NCBI RefSeq assembly: GCF_017104965.1
Contig: NZ_JAAGPR010000017.1
Location: forward strand, 62,001 to 126,000
Source of the DNA: Paraburkholderia sp. Ac-20340
Lineage (GTDB): Bacteria > Pseudomonadota > Gammaproteobacteria > Burkholderiales > Burkholderiaceae
Direction: 5' to 3'
Length of the DNA: 64,000 bases
Shown one piece after another: positions 52,496 through 61,035 of this stretch (its first letter is position 1; each line of letters begins with the position of its first letter). The translations under genes were made by a program, and so were the position numbers. A model generated the notes under the pieces. It was given only the letters and a program-made list of their open reading frames with translations, was not told the DNA's origin and did not search any database.

Positions 52496-53017
52496 ATGAG
52501 CCAACCCGCGCTGATCGTCATCGACCTCCAGAACGACTACTTCCCCGGCGGCGCGTTCGAGCTCTGGAACGCCGACGCGACGCTCGCCGTGGTCGAGCGC
52601 GCGATCGGCCGCGCGCAGGCGAAGGGTATTCCGGTGATCCACGTCCAGCACGTCGCCGATGCCGCCAAAGGCAACTCGCCGTTCTTCAACGCGGGCACGG
52701 TCGGCGTGGAAACGCATGCGCGCATCCAGGCCGCCGCGCCCGACGCGCCCGTGGTCGTCAAGCAGTTCGCCGATGCCTTCGAGCGCACCACGCTGCACGA
52801 CACCTTGCAGCGCCTGGGCGTGGACGAACTGATCCTGTGCGGAATGATGACGCAGAACTGCGTGACGCATACGGCGCTGTCCCGCCGCGCGGACGACTAC
52901 CAGAAAGTGACCGTGCTCAGCGACGCCTGCACGACGGTCAGCCAGATGATTCACGCCATCGCGCTCAACGCGTTGGCTACGCGCGTGACGCTGGCGCCTT
53001 CCACCGAAGTCTTCTGA
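52496..53017 (+). CDS. Isochorismatase-family cysteine hydrolase
   Basis: A 173-residue hydrolase with an AGGAG site 7 bp before the ATG at 52496. The catalytic triad is readable: Asp10 (ALIVIDLQNDYFPGG), Lys89 (VVKQFADAF) and Cys122 (LCGMMTQNCVTHTALSR). The family includes nicotinamidase and other amidases; substrate unknown. The divergent neighbour is the acyl-CoA dehydrogenase gene. Confidence 0.9.
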   Translation: MSQPALIVIDLQNDYFPGGAFELWNADATLAVVERAIGRAQAKGIPVIHVQHVADAAKGNSPFFNAGTVGVETHARIQAAAPDAPVVVKQFADAFERTTLHDTLQRLGVDELILCGMMTQNCVTHTALSRRADDYQKVTVLSDACTTVSQMIHAIALNALATRVTLAPSTEVF

Positions 53018-53438
53018 TTCTTGCCGATCTGAACGGCGCGCTGGCGGTTGAAGAAGATCAGCGTCTTTTTCGCTGCAGGCGCGCCGGGTTGCGCGAAGCC
53101 CGCACTGATGTTTTTCTCCGCCATCGCCAGAAAATCCAGCCGAATCGTCTAAGAAAGCTCGTGAAACGTTTGCAAATACTCGAATAAATAAGGGCTTTAT
53201 AAAGTTATGGCGCATACGTGCCGTAGACTGGCGAACGGGCTGCGTTCGCACCGCGCGAGGCCGGCCTGCTCCGTATTTCCCATTTTTATCGCCGCCCTGT
53301 GCCTTCCCGGATTGCCGGGCCGAGGCCGCAGCGCGGCGACATTGTGTCGTGGTATCGTCGCGGCCCTTCGCGCGTAGCTAATAAGCCGCGTAAATCAACC
53401 GCGTCACTCAACTATTCAGGCTCAAAGGAGGCCTTCCC
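53018..53438. other. Gene-free region before the cyclic-di-GMP protein
   Basis: 421 bp without a convincing gene. It is AT-rich around 53160-53215, where a TATAAA could serve as a -10 element. A small GC hairpin (CCCGG and CCGGG, about 53307-53321) lies in the middle. Nothing else recognised. Confidence 0.45.
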
Positions 53439-55562
53439 GTGATGAACGTGCTGGGCTGCATCGTCTACAAGCACAATCCGTGGCTCGTTCTGGTGGCCGT
53501 GCTGATCTGCGGCACGGGTTCGTGGGTGACGGCGCGCCTCGTGCGGCGGGCGTTCGCCACGCGCGGCATGCAGCGCGCGGGCTGGCAATTCCTCGCCGCC
53601 ACCACGGCGGCCGTGGCGATCTGGTGCACGCATTTCGTGGCGATGCTCGGCTTCGAACCGGGCGTGCCGGTCAGTTTCGATCCCGTGCTCACCATCGTTT
53701 CGCTGCTGATCGCGCTGGGCGGCAGTTTCCTCGGCATTTTCGTGGCGTGCAGCGGCATGACGCGCGCCGCGCCGGCGATTGGCGGCGCGCTGGTCGGGCT
53801 GTCCATTTCGCTGATGCACTACACCGGCATGACGGCGTACCGCGTCGAGGGCATCGTCACCTGGAACCGTCCGTATCTGGTGGTCTCGATCGTGTTTTCG
53901 GTGGTGTTCGGCGCGCTCGCGTTCGACCGCGCCTCGCGCCGGCCCGCCCTCAACTCCGAGGGCGGCGAGGGCAACGCACCCAGCGCGCGCGCTCAGGTGG
54001 CTGCGGTCGCGGCGCTGCTCGCGACGGCCATCGCCACGCTGCACTTCATCGGCATGAGCGCGTTCCAGATCGAGCCGCTCGCCATCGACCCGCACGTGGC
54101 CAATTCCGCCGCGCTCGAAGCGCTGGCGCTGGCGGTGGCCGGCATGGCCTTCATCATCGCCGGTGCGGGCCTCGTCAGTTATCTGCTCGACGACAGCGTG
54201 CGTGCCGAATCGGTCGAACATCTGCGCACCATGGCGCTTTCGGACATGCTCACCGGCCTGCCGAACCGCGCCGGTTTCAACGAACGCCTCGATGCCGAAA
54301 TCACACGCACGGCCGCGCATGGCGGCAAGCTGGCGCTGGTGGGCATCGACCTGAACCGCTTCAAGGACATCAACGATCTGCGCGGCCACCACGCGGGCGA
54401 CGAAGTGCTGCGCATCCTCGCGCTGCGTTTCAAGAGCCTCGTGCGCGACGACGAATTCGTCGCACGCGTGGGCGGCGACGAATTCGTGGCGCTGCGCCGC
54501 TTCCAGCGCCGCGAAGCGCTCGACGACTTTCTGCATCGGCTGGAGGCGGCGCTGTTCCGCCCGATCCGCTACGACGACTGGGAAGTGATCTCGGGCGCGA
54601 GCATGGGCGTGGCGATCTACCCGGACGACGCCACCACGCAGACCGTGCTGATCAATAACGCCGATCTGGCGATGTACCGCGCCAAGGCCGACCTCACGCG
54701 CTCGGTGTGTTTCTACGAGCCGAAGATGGACGAAATGGCGCGCGCGCGCCGCTCGCTCGCCGCCGATCTGCGCGACGCGCTCGCGCGCGGGCAGTTGAGC
54801 GTGCATTACCAGGTGCAGACCTCGATTGCGAGCGGCGAAATCTGCGGCTACGAAGCGCTGCTGCGCTGGGAACATCCGCGTCAGGGCTTTATTTCGCCGG
54901 GCGTGTTCATTCCGCTGGCCGAAGAGAACGGCCTGATCCTGTCGATTGGGGCGTGGGTGCTGCGCGAAGCGTGCTCGCGCGCGGTGACGTGGCAGCCGCC
55001 CTGCAAGGTGGCCGTGAACCTCTCGCCGGTGCAGTTCGCGCACGACGATCTGCCTTCGCTGGTGGCCGAAGTGCTGGCCGAAACGGGGCTGCCGCCATCG
55101 CGTCTCGAACTCGAACTGACCGAATCGACGATTTTCGCCGACCGCGAACGCTCGCTCGAAACGCTGCAACGCATCAAGGAACTGGGCGTGAACCTGGCGC
55201 TCGACGACTTCGGCACCGGCTATTCGTCGCTCGATACGCTGCGCTCGTTCCCATTCGACAAGATCAAGCTCGACCAGTCTTTCGTGAGCGAAGCCGAATC
55301 GAGCCGCCAGGCGACGGCGATCATCCGCGCGGTGCTGGCGCTGGGCAAGAGTCTGGGGATTCCCGTGCTGGCCGAAGGCATCGAAACGCAGGATCAGCTC
55401 GATCTGCTGGCGGGCGAGGGTTGCGACGAAGTGCAGGGCTTCCTGCTGGGCCGCCCCGTGCCGCTGGCGCAACTGGTGGCGAGCGGCAAGCTGAGCCTCT
55501 TGGGCGCGGCGGCGACTGAGCCCGCGCCGCCGGTCGCTGCGGTTGAAGTCGCAGCGGGTTGA
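53439..55562 (+). CDS. MHYT-GGDEF-EAL cyclic-di-GMP enzyme
   Basis: A 707-residue membrane protein starting at GTG 53439 or the next codon ATG 53442, after AGGAGG. The N-terminal 250 residues form a seven-helix MHYT sensor with three MHYT-like motifs (WCTHFVAMLGF, LMHYTGMTAY, LHFIGMSAF), proposed in the family to bind copper or a diatomic gas. The GGDEF domain keeps RVGGDEFVAL, but the inhibitory site reads RDDE instead of RxxD. The EAL domain keeps YEALLRWEHP, ELELTES and LDDFGTGYSSL. Both synthesis and hydrolysis of cyclic-di-GMP are thus possible. Confidence 0.92.
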   Translation: MMNVLGCIVYKHNPWLVLVAVLICGTGSWVTARLVRRAFATRGMQRAGWQFLAATTAAVAIWCTHFVAMLGFEPGVPVSFDPVLTIVSLLIALGGSFLGIFVACSGMTRAAPAIGGALVGLSISLMHYTGMTAYRVEGIVTWNRPYLVVSIVFSVVFGALAFDRASRRPALNSEGGEGNAPSARAQVAAVAALLATAIATLHFIGMSAFQIEPLAIDPHVANSAALEALALAVAGMAFIIAGAGLVSYLLDDSVRAESVEHLRTMALSDMLTGLPNRAGFNERLDAEITRTAAHGGKLALVGIDLNRFKDINDLRGHHAGDEVLRILALRFKSLVRDDEFVARVGGDEFVALRRFQRREALDDFLHRLEAALFRPIRYDDWEVISGASMGVAIYPDDATTQTVLINNADLAMYRAKADLTRSVCFYEPKMDEMARARRSLAADLRDALARGQLSVHYQVQTSIASGEICGYEALLRWEHPRQGFISPGVFIPLAEENGLILSIGAWVLREACSRAVTWQPPCKVAVNLSPVQFAHDDLPSLVAEVLAETGLPPSRLELELTESTIFADRERSLETLQRIKELGVNLALDDFGTGYSSLDTLRSFPFDKIKLDQSFVSEAESSRQATAIIRAVLALGKSLGIPVLAEGIETQDQLDLLAGEGCDEVQGFLLGRPVPLAQLVASGKLSLLGAAATEPAPPVAAVEVAAG

Positions 55563-55635
55563 AACGCTGCGCTGGCAGGCGGCTGAACAGCCGCCTTGCC
55601 GCATACACAGCGCTGAATGTGGTGTGTTGAGCGCC

Positions 55636-56514
55636 TTAAATCGCGGCCAGGTTCCACGGCCGCGTGTCCAGCTCGTGCGCGGCGCCGCGCATGCTGCCGA
55701 GCGACGATTCCACCCGCCGCACCAGCGACATCAGACGCGGCGCGATATCGTCGATCAACTGGTTGTCGCCGAGATTGAACACGGCAATCGAGCAGCTGAA
55801 CACCCAGTATTCATCGTCGATGGGCGAGACCAGCGGGATCGCGACGGAGTGAATCTCGCGCTGCATGTCGCCGTAGGACACCGTGCAGCCCGATTCGCGC
55901 AACTGCTGCTGCGCCTGCGCGAGCCGCTGCGCCAGCAGTTCGCCCTTGACCGGATCGCGCGTGAGCACGTCCTGCAGATACAGTTCGCGCGCCGCGGGCG
56001 GCACGGTCCACAGATACGCGCGGCCCGCCGCCGTGCGCGACAGCGACACGCGCGTGCCGGTTTCCGCGCGATACACCGAACTGCCCGCGCCCTGGATCAC
56101 TTCCGTGTAGGCCAGATTCATCCGATGGCCGACCGCGAGCTTCACCTGGCCCTGACAATAATCGGCCAGTTCCTGCATCATCGGCCGGGCGATCTGGCGG
56201 ATCGTCATGCGGCCGAGCGCGGGCGCGGCGAGGCTCACCATCTCCGTGCCCAGCACGTATTTCGAAATACGCTCCGAATAGCGCAGCAGGCCGAATTCGC
56301 AGAGCGTGTTGATCAGGCGCAGCGCGGTGGGCTTGGGCAGACCGGTGCGCTCGACCAGTTCGCGCGCCGACAGCTCCGACGCCCCCATCGAATAGCACTG
56401 CAGAATCCGGATGCCGCGGGCGAGTGCGCTAACGAGCACGGCTTCGCTGGATGATTCGGCCGCCTCGTCGGCGCGGCCGGTACTCTCGCGGTCGCGGCTG
56501 AGTGGGTCTTTCAT
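55636..56514 (-). CDS. IclR-family transcriptional regulator
   Basis: A 292-residue regulator from the ATG at 56514, preceded by GGAA. A winged helix-turn-helix at about residues 30-95 (LARGIRILQCYS, SARELVERTGLPKPTALRLINTLCEFGLL) is followed by the IclR effector-binding domain (GQVKLAVGHRMNLAYTEVIQGAGSSVYRAETGTRVSLSRTAAGRAYLW). IclR proteins usually regulate catabolic genes nearby, so the acyl-CoA dehydrogenase or hydrolase genes are possible targets. The next gene is divergent. Confidence 0.9.
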   Translation of the reverse strand: MKDPLSRDRESTGRADEAAESSSEAVLVSALARGIRILQCYSMGASELSARELVERTGLPKPTALRLINTLCEFGLLRYSERISKYVLGTEMVSLAAPALGRMTIRQIARPMMQELADYCQGQVKLAVGHRMNLAYTEVIQGAGSSVYRAETGTRVSLSRTAAGRAYLWTVPPAARELYLQDVLTRDPVKGELLAQRLAQAQQQLRESGCTVSYGDMQREIHSVAIPLVSPIDDEYWVFSCSIAVFNLGDNQLIDDIAPRLMSLVRRVESSLGSMRGAAHELDTRPWNLAAI

Positions 56515-56799
56515 GTCGGATTCCTTCGTCGGGATGAGGGCGGCGCAACCAGGACTAACCCTGTGCGCCGCGCGGCAAACCCGGCATTCTAGCTTCGACA
56601 TTTGATGCAAAACAAGAATTTAAGACGGCAGTCTCATTTTTTTGAGAATCGCGACGCTTTGTCGCGCCCTGTTTGCCGTGTGATGTGGTGATCGAAGCCG
56701 CTTAGGACGGGAATCTGGACTTGCCGGTTCGATCGAACGCAATCGTGGCGCGCTTATGCGCGCCGGATCGACCGTTGACGGGTGATGGGGACGTACCGC

Positions 56800-56886
56800 A
56801 TGATTGTCCGCATGAGCCATTTTTCACTCGCCCGCGCGATCAGCGCGATGACTACGACCACCACGACCGCTTCTGGCGGGTCGTGA
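56800..56886 (+). CDS. Putative threonine-rich leader peptide
   Basis: A 28-codon frame from the ATG at 56800, with GGGG(A) about 8 bp upstream, ending TGA at 56884-56886. It encodes six consecutive threonines at 56851-56868 (ACT ACG ACC ACC ACG ACC), followed by ASGGS and the stop. It lies about 45 bp before a terminator-like stem and 135 bp before the cysteine hydrolase gene. This is the layout of amino-acid attenuation leaders such as thrL. The interpretation rests on sequence layout only. Confidence 0.5.
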   Translation: MIVRMSHFSLARAISAMTTTTTTASGGS

Positions 56887-56970
56887 GGTCGAGACGCGAG
56901 CACGGTTCAACGCTATCAAGCGCATCCACCCCAAGGCCCCGCCGGTAACGGACGGGGCCTTGTCGTTTCT
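56863..56970 (+). promoter_or_regulatory. Candidate transcription attenuator
   Basis: Three mutually exclusive helices can be drawn. ACGACC (56863-56868, the last Thr codons) pairs with GGTCGT (56879-56884, at the leader stop) as a pause hairpin. GGCGGG (56875-56880) can instead pair with CCCGCC in the terminator's left side (56938-56943). The terminator is a perfect 10-bp stem, CAAGGCCCCG (56932-56941) with CGGGGCCTTG (56953-56962), followed by TCGTTTCTC. Ribosome stalling on Thr codons would favour the antiterminator. Confidence 0.5.
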
Positions 56971-57021
56971 CTCGCCCTCGCTTCCGTACCGGCAACAACG
57001 AGGAATCGAAGGAGAAACGCC

Positions 57022-57564
57022 ATGCAAGACCCTCTCGCGCCCCGCCGCGCCCTGCTGATCGTCGATATGCAGCTCGGTCTGTTCAACGCCAGCCCGGCGC
57101 CGCACGAAGGCGCGCGCGTGCTCGCCAACATCAACACGCTGATCGCGCGGGCGCGCGAGGCGGGTGCGCCGATCTACGCCGCGCGCCACACCGGGCCAGC
57201 CGGTTCGCCGCTCGCGCCCGATAGCGCGCTGACGCAACTGCTGCCCGATCTCGATGTGGACCCGGCGCGCGACACGGTGTTTGCGAAAACGCGGCCGAGC
57301 TGCTTCGTCGGCACCGGTCTCGCGCAGCAACTGGCCGAAGCGGGCGTGAGCGAGGTGGCGATCGTGGGTATGAAGAGCGAATATTGCGTCGATACGACCT
57401 GCCGCGCCGCGCTCGATCTGGGCCTGCGCGCCGTGCTGATCGAAGACGCGCACACCACGATGGATACGCCGTCGCTCAAGGCGCGCGAGATCGTCGAGCA
57501 TCACAATCGCACGCTCAATGGGCCGTTTGTGCGACTGGCGCGCACGGACGACTTCGAGTTCTGA
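57022..57564 (+). CDS. Isochorismatase-family cysteine hydrolase
   Basis: A 180-residue hydrolase with an AAGGAG site before the ATG at 57022. Catalytic triad Asp15 (LLIVDMQLGLF), Lys89 (FAKTRPSCF) and Cys122 (MKSEYCVDTTCRAAL). It differs from the family member at 52496 by the SEYCVDTT active-site loop, so its substrate probably differs too. The substrate is unknown; amide hydrolysis is the family reaction. It sits behind a candidate threonine-codon attenuator and before a bidirectional terminator, so it forms a single-gene unit. Confidence 0.9.
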   Translation: MQDPLAPRRALLIVDMQLGLFNASPAPHEGARVLANINTLIARAREAGAPIYAARHTGPAGSPLAPDSALTQLLPDLDVDPARDTVFAKTRPSCFVGTGLAQQLAEAGVSEVAIVGMKSEYCVDTTCRAALDLGLRAVLIEDAHTTMDTPSLKAREIVEHHNRTLNGPFVRLARTDDFEF

Positions 57565-57582
57565 TCGCGACGCCTGAAAAAC

Positions 57583-57613
57583 AAAACGCGCCTGCGAAAG
57601 CGAGGCGCGTTTT
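57583..57613. terminator. Bidirectional terminator
   Basis: Perfect 11-bp stem AAAACGCGCCT (57583-57593) with AGGCGCGTTTT (57603-57613) and a 9-nt loop. A-rich on one side and T-rich on the other, it can serve both the plus-strand hydrolase and the convergent acyl-CoA dehydrogenase. Confidence 0.88.
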
Positions 57614-57645
57614 CCACGGCGGCAAGCGCAACGAGCGCGGATGGA

Positions 57646-58659
57646 CTACCGCAAGCCCGGCCTCAAGGTCGCGACTTCGTCGAGCGCATCGAAAATCCCG
57701 ACCACGTCGTCGTTCATGCCCGCGCGTTGATCGCGCGCATGCGTGCCGACAACTTCATCCCAGAACGACTCCGAACCGTATTGCAGCCGTTGCGCGTGCA
57801 GCCGGCGCGTGAAGAGTTGCAGATCGACCTTCGCCGCATTGCCGACCGAACCCATCAGCCCATAAGCGCCATTGGCCACCAGCGGCGCGGCGCGGCTGGC
57901 GCGCGCCTTGGCGATGGCACTGGCGATGCGCTGCTCGCCGCTGCGATGCGCGGCGCAGCCTTGTTCCGCCGCCACGCGCGTGGCGGCCACGTGTCCGGCC
58001 ATCACGCTCAACTGGCGCTCGAGCGCGAGAAAGGTGCTGCAGGTGCGGCTGGCCGGCGCGCGGCCGTTGACATACGCAGTGCTGATGTCGAGCACGCGCT
58101 GCATCGCGCCCGCCATGGTGGCGGCGGTCACGATCGCGCCCAGTTCCGCGATGCCGCGCGCGGGCAGCGGCTGCGCCACGCGCGTGTCGAAGCGCACGGT
58201 GGCGTCGAGGGCATCGCCATGTTTTTCCACGCAGGAAGCGTTGAGCGCGACCAGCCAGGTGCCGGTATTGGTTTCCACGACCACGGCATCGGCGACCTGA
58301 CCGTAGGGCACGAAGGCCGAACGTTGCGTGGCATCGGCGATGGCGAGCGCAATCGGCCCGCGCGGCGCGGCCACATTGGCGGCCGCGAGCAGATGGCGCG
58401 CGATCATGGTGTGTGCGGCGGGCAGCGGCAAGGCGTGCTGGCCGAACGCGAACAGCACGCCCGCAGCCTGCGCGAGCGGCAGATCGGCGCCGCCCAGCGT
58501 TTCCGGCACGAGCGCGTCGAGCAGGCCGAGCGCTTCGAGTTGCCGCCAGAGTTCGCGTCCGGCGCGGCGGTCCTGCGTCAGCTCCACGCCGCGCACGAAT
58601 TGCGGCGTGCAGAGATCGCCGAGCACGGTTTGCGCCGATGTCGTCAGCGTATCGTCCAT
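57646..58659 (-). CDS. Acyl-CoA dehydrogenase-like protein (short type)
   Basis: A 337-residue protein from the ATG at 58659 (AGGGAGA upstream), or 346 residues from the ATG at 58686. The N-terminal helical domain (LWRQLEALGLLDALVPETLGGADLPLAQAAGVLFAFGQHALPLP) and C-terminal helices with AYGLMGSVGNAAKVDLQLFTRRLHAQRLQYGSESFWDE are acyl-CoA dehydrogenase-like, but the middle FAD-binding region is short and the usual catalytic-base motif is not obvious. Such divergent members often pair with a second dehydrogenase in steroid or branched-acid degradation; no partner is adjacent here. Confidence 0.8.
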   Translation of the reverse strand: MDDTLTTSAQTVLGDLCTPQFVRGVELTQDRRAGRELWRQLEALGLLDALVPETLGGADLPLAQAAGVLFAFGQHALPLPAAHTMIARHLLAAANVAAPRGPIALAIADATQRSAFVPYGQVADAVVVETNTGTWLVALNASCVEKHGDALDATVRFDTRVAQPLPARGIAELGAIVTAATMAGAMQRVLDISTAYVNGRAPASRTCSTFLALERQLSVMAGHVAATRVAAEQGCAAHRSGEQRIASAIAKARASRAAPLVANGAYGLMGSVGNAAKVDLQLFTRRLHAQRLQYGSESFWDEVVGTHARDQRAGMNDDVVGIFDALDEVATLRPGLR

Positions 58660-58682
58660 GGTGTGTCTCTCCCTTATTGGCG

Positions 58683-58724
58683 TCATGCGCCCGCTCGATA
58701 AAGCGCGTGCTGCGCGGTCGTCAT
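58683..58724 (-). CDS. 13-codon upstream reading frame, coupled to the dehydrogenase
   Basis: The frame MTTAQHALYRAGA has a near-perfect AGGAGGA site at 58737-58731, six bases before its ATG at 58724. Its stop overlaps an in-frame ATG of the dehydrogenase (58686) as ATGA. Either it is a translated leader that couples ribosomes into the dehydrogenase, or it is the start of a gene whose body was deleted. Confidence 0.45.
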   Translation of the reverse strand: MTTAQHALYRAGA

Positions 58725-58739
58725 GGATCGTCCTCCTGA

Positions 58740-59326
58740 TGCTGTCTTCTTTATGGGCGGCTCGCCGCCTCTTTGAGTCGTTCCGATTCTATGAGCGCGT
58801 TCCGCACGAGGCAACCCGAAAAAAACCCGACAAAAACCCTGTATTCCGCTTTGCCGCGCGTGCGCCGCGTGAAATCGAAACGGCGGGATTCGCGCAACGC
58901 CAGTCTCCTCGGGCGATACGCGGCGGGCGCATGACATCGGCGCGGTTTTGTTCCATCTCACGACGTAATGCATTGCGGATCTGGAAATAACGCCGAGCCT
59001 CGCGCGTGAATTCGTTGCGGGCGCAATGAGTTGGCGCAATGCGTTCGCGAAGCGAGGCGCGTTGCCGATGCCGAGATGATGTATCCCCAATATTGAACGC
59101 CGATGAAAAACTGAGACGTACGGTCAAGCGCGCCGCGCGAAGGCGGTTATTGTCAGCAGACAAATGGGAGAAAAGCAGGAATACATACGGGCGCCCGCCG
59201 ATCCTTGCGAGGCAGCCGGTCCATCACGCGTCGCGAACGGGTCCGGGGAAGAGCTGGACGACCCGCGCGGGCGTTTTTCCGGGCAATCCGGACAGCTAGC
59301 AAGCCAATAAAAAAGCGAGCAAGACC
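58740..59326. other. Gene-free region
   Basis: 587 bp between the divergent dehydrogenase and the small protein at 59327. No frame in it shows recognisable protein features or the expected codon bias. No repeat, RNA or attachment site recognised. The dehydrogenase promoter should lie at its left end. Confidence 0.45.
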
Positions 59327-59641
59327 ATGCGTGTCAACCCGAAAGACTCCTCTTGCGGCCCTGCGAACGGCGGCCGCCTGCCAGCCAACCTCGCCGATGC
59401 CGAACTCGATCACGTCGAGCGCATGGTGCAGTACATGAGCCGCGCACAAGCCGCGCAGTTGCCGCACTCGCCGCGCGGCATCGACGGCGAATACTGGAAG
59501 AAGCGTCTGCACAAGCTGGAATCCACTTACGATCTGGTGGCGACGCAGCGCAGCCGGGTGGCGCGTTTGCTGGAGATCCTCAATGGCGCCGACGTTCAAT
59601 CGGACGCAGCGGCCACAGCGCGCAACGCCTTTGCGTTCTGA
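59327..59641 (+). CDS. Conserved-looking small hypothetical protein
   Basis: A 104-residue soluble protein, not recognised. It has no signal peptide. The central part (LADAELDHVERMVQYMSRAQAAQLPHSPRGIDGEYWKKRLHKLESTYDLVATQRSRVARLLEIL) is amphipathic and helical, with coiled-coil character at the end. Codon use matches that of neighbouring real genes. A weak ribosome-binding site precedes the ATG. Single gene, function unknown. Confidence 0.6.
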   Translation: MRVNPKDSSCGPANGGRLPANLADAELDHVERMVQYMSRAQAAQLPHSPRGIDGEYWKKRLHKLESTYDLVATQRSRVARLLEILNGADVQSDAAATARNAFAF

Positions 59642-59837
59642 CTGGCACGGTATCGCAGACTTCGGCGCAGGCGCATCGGCGCGCCTGCGCATTCGAATGC
59701 GCCCGTAGTTCTGAAAAAGACGCGCATTCCGCTCATTTCCCGTTCCAACCCGATCAGGCTTTCGCCGCGATCGTGCCTGGGCTGCCCGTGCCGCGCCGCC
59801 CACCGGCCAGCCATCGTGCTTCCAACCGTCCCCATTT

Positions 59838-59916
59838 TGATCGTTTCAATCACACAAATGATTGAATTGCGCAATCCTGCGCACGCGTTTACACTGCGCC
59901 ATGATCGTTTCAATCA
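59838..59916 (+). promoter_or_regulatory. Promoter with operator-like repeats for the acid-sugar operon
   Basis: The 15-mer TGATCGTTTCAATCA occurs at 59838-59852 and 59902-59916. The first copy also forms an inverted repeat: TTCAATCA (59845-59852), six bases, then TGATTGAA (59859-59866). Between the copies lie TTGCGC (59867-59872) and, after 17 bp, TACACT (59890-59895), a plausible -35/-10 pair. Inferred: binding sites for the DeoR regulator encoded at the end of the operon. Confidence 0.65.
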
Positions 59917-60003
59917 AAACATTGAGCAAACCGATCAAAACCACCAGAGCGATCACGCTGGCCCAAGGCGTGCGCCGATCGGATCATCATTGAGGAGACT
60001 CGC

Positions 60004-61035
60004 ATGGCCCAGATTCCTATCAAGCGTTCGATCGAGCGCGTTCCCGGCGGCATGATGATCGTGCCGTTGCTGGTCGGCTCGCTCGTGGCGACCTTCGTGC
60101 CCGGCCTGCCGAAGTTCTTCGGCTCGTTCACCAATGCCCTGTTCACCGGCGCGCTGCCGATCCTCGCGGTGTTCTACGTCTGCATGGGCGCGAGTATCGA
60201 CGTGAAAGCCACGCCTTATCTGCTCAAGAAGGGCGGCGCGCTGTTCGTCACCAAGGTGGGCGCGGCGATCATCGTCGGCGTGCTGATGGGGCATTTCCTC
60301 GGCGAGCAGCCGGTCGCTTCGGGTCTGTTCGCGGGGCTGTCCACGCTGGCCGTGGTCGCGGCCATGAACGACACCAACGGCGGTCTCTACATGGCGCTGA
60401 TGGGCCAGTACGGCCGCTCGGAAGACGTGGGCGCGTACACCATCATGTCGCTGGAGTCGGGCCCGTTTCTCACGATGGTCACGCTGGGCGTGGCCGGTCT
60501 TTCCGCGTTTCCGTGGCAGACGCTGGTGGGCAGCATCCTGCCGCTGTGCGCCGGGATGCTGCTCGGTAATCTCGACCGCGAAATGCGCGCTTTCCTCGCG
60601 CGCGCCGTGCCGGTGATGATTCCGTTTTTCGCGCTCGCGCTGGGTGCGGGCCTCGATCTGCACAAGGTCTGGCAGGCTGGTTTGCTCGGCATCGGTATGG
60701 GCGTGGCGGTCGTGATCGTGACGGGCATTCCGCTGTATTTCGCCGATCGCGTGACCGGCGGCACGGGCGTGGCCGGTGTGGCGGCCGCCAATACGGCGGG
60801 CAATGCCGCCGCCGTGCCGGCGCTGGTCGCGGCGGCCAATCCAGTCTACGAACACGCGGCGCAAAGCGCGACGCTGCTGGTCGCGGCCTGCGTGGTGGTG
60901 ACGGCGATTGCCTCGCCGGTGCTCACGGCCTGGACCGCGAAACGCGCCCAGGCGCGCGAAGCGAAGCACAATCGCGCGCAGAACAGCATGCAGAACAGCG
61001 CACAGGCTTGCGAAGGCAAGAGGCTCGCCCCATGA
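60004..61035 (+). CDS. KdgT-family acid-sugar permease
   Basis: A 343-residue inner-membrane transporter with about ten transmembrane segments. The KdgT family motifs are present: MAQIPIKRSIERVPGGMMIVPLLVGS, GLSTLAVVAAMNDTNGGLYMALMGQYG, SLESGPFLTMVTLG and VAAANTAGNAAAVP. KdgT moves 2-keto-3-deoxygluconate with protons in enterobacteria. Here the gene is coupled (ATGA overlap) to a DUF1537 kinase, so the true substrate is more likely a four-carbon acid sugar such as threonate or erythronate. The C-terminal tail is hydrophilic and Gln/Asn-rich. Confidence 0.9.
   Translation: MAQIPIKRSIERVPGGMMIVPLLVGSLVATFVPGLPKFFGSFTNALFTGALPILAVFYVCMGASIDVKATPYLLKKGGALFVTKVGAAIIVGVLMGHFLGEQPVASGLFAGLSTLAVVAAMNDTNGGLYMALMGQYGRSEDVGAYTIMSLESGPFLTMVTLGVAGLSAFPWQTLVGSILPLCAGMLLGNLDREMRAFLARAVPVMIPFFALALGAGLDLHKVWQAGLLGIGMGVAVVIVTGIPLYFADRVTGGTGVAGVAAANTAGNAAAVPALVAAANPVYEHAAQSATLLVAACVVVTAIASPVLTAWTAKRAQAREAKHNRAQNSMQNSAQACEGKRLAP

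Noticed and set aside
53412..55604. A 730-codon open frame on the minus strand
   Set aside because: Antisense shadow of the MHYT-GGDEF-EAL gene, which carries all expected motifs.
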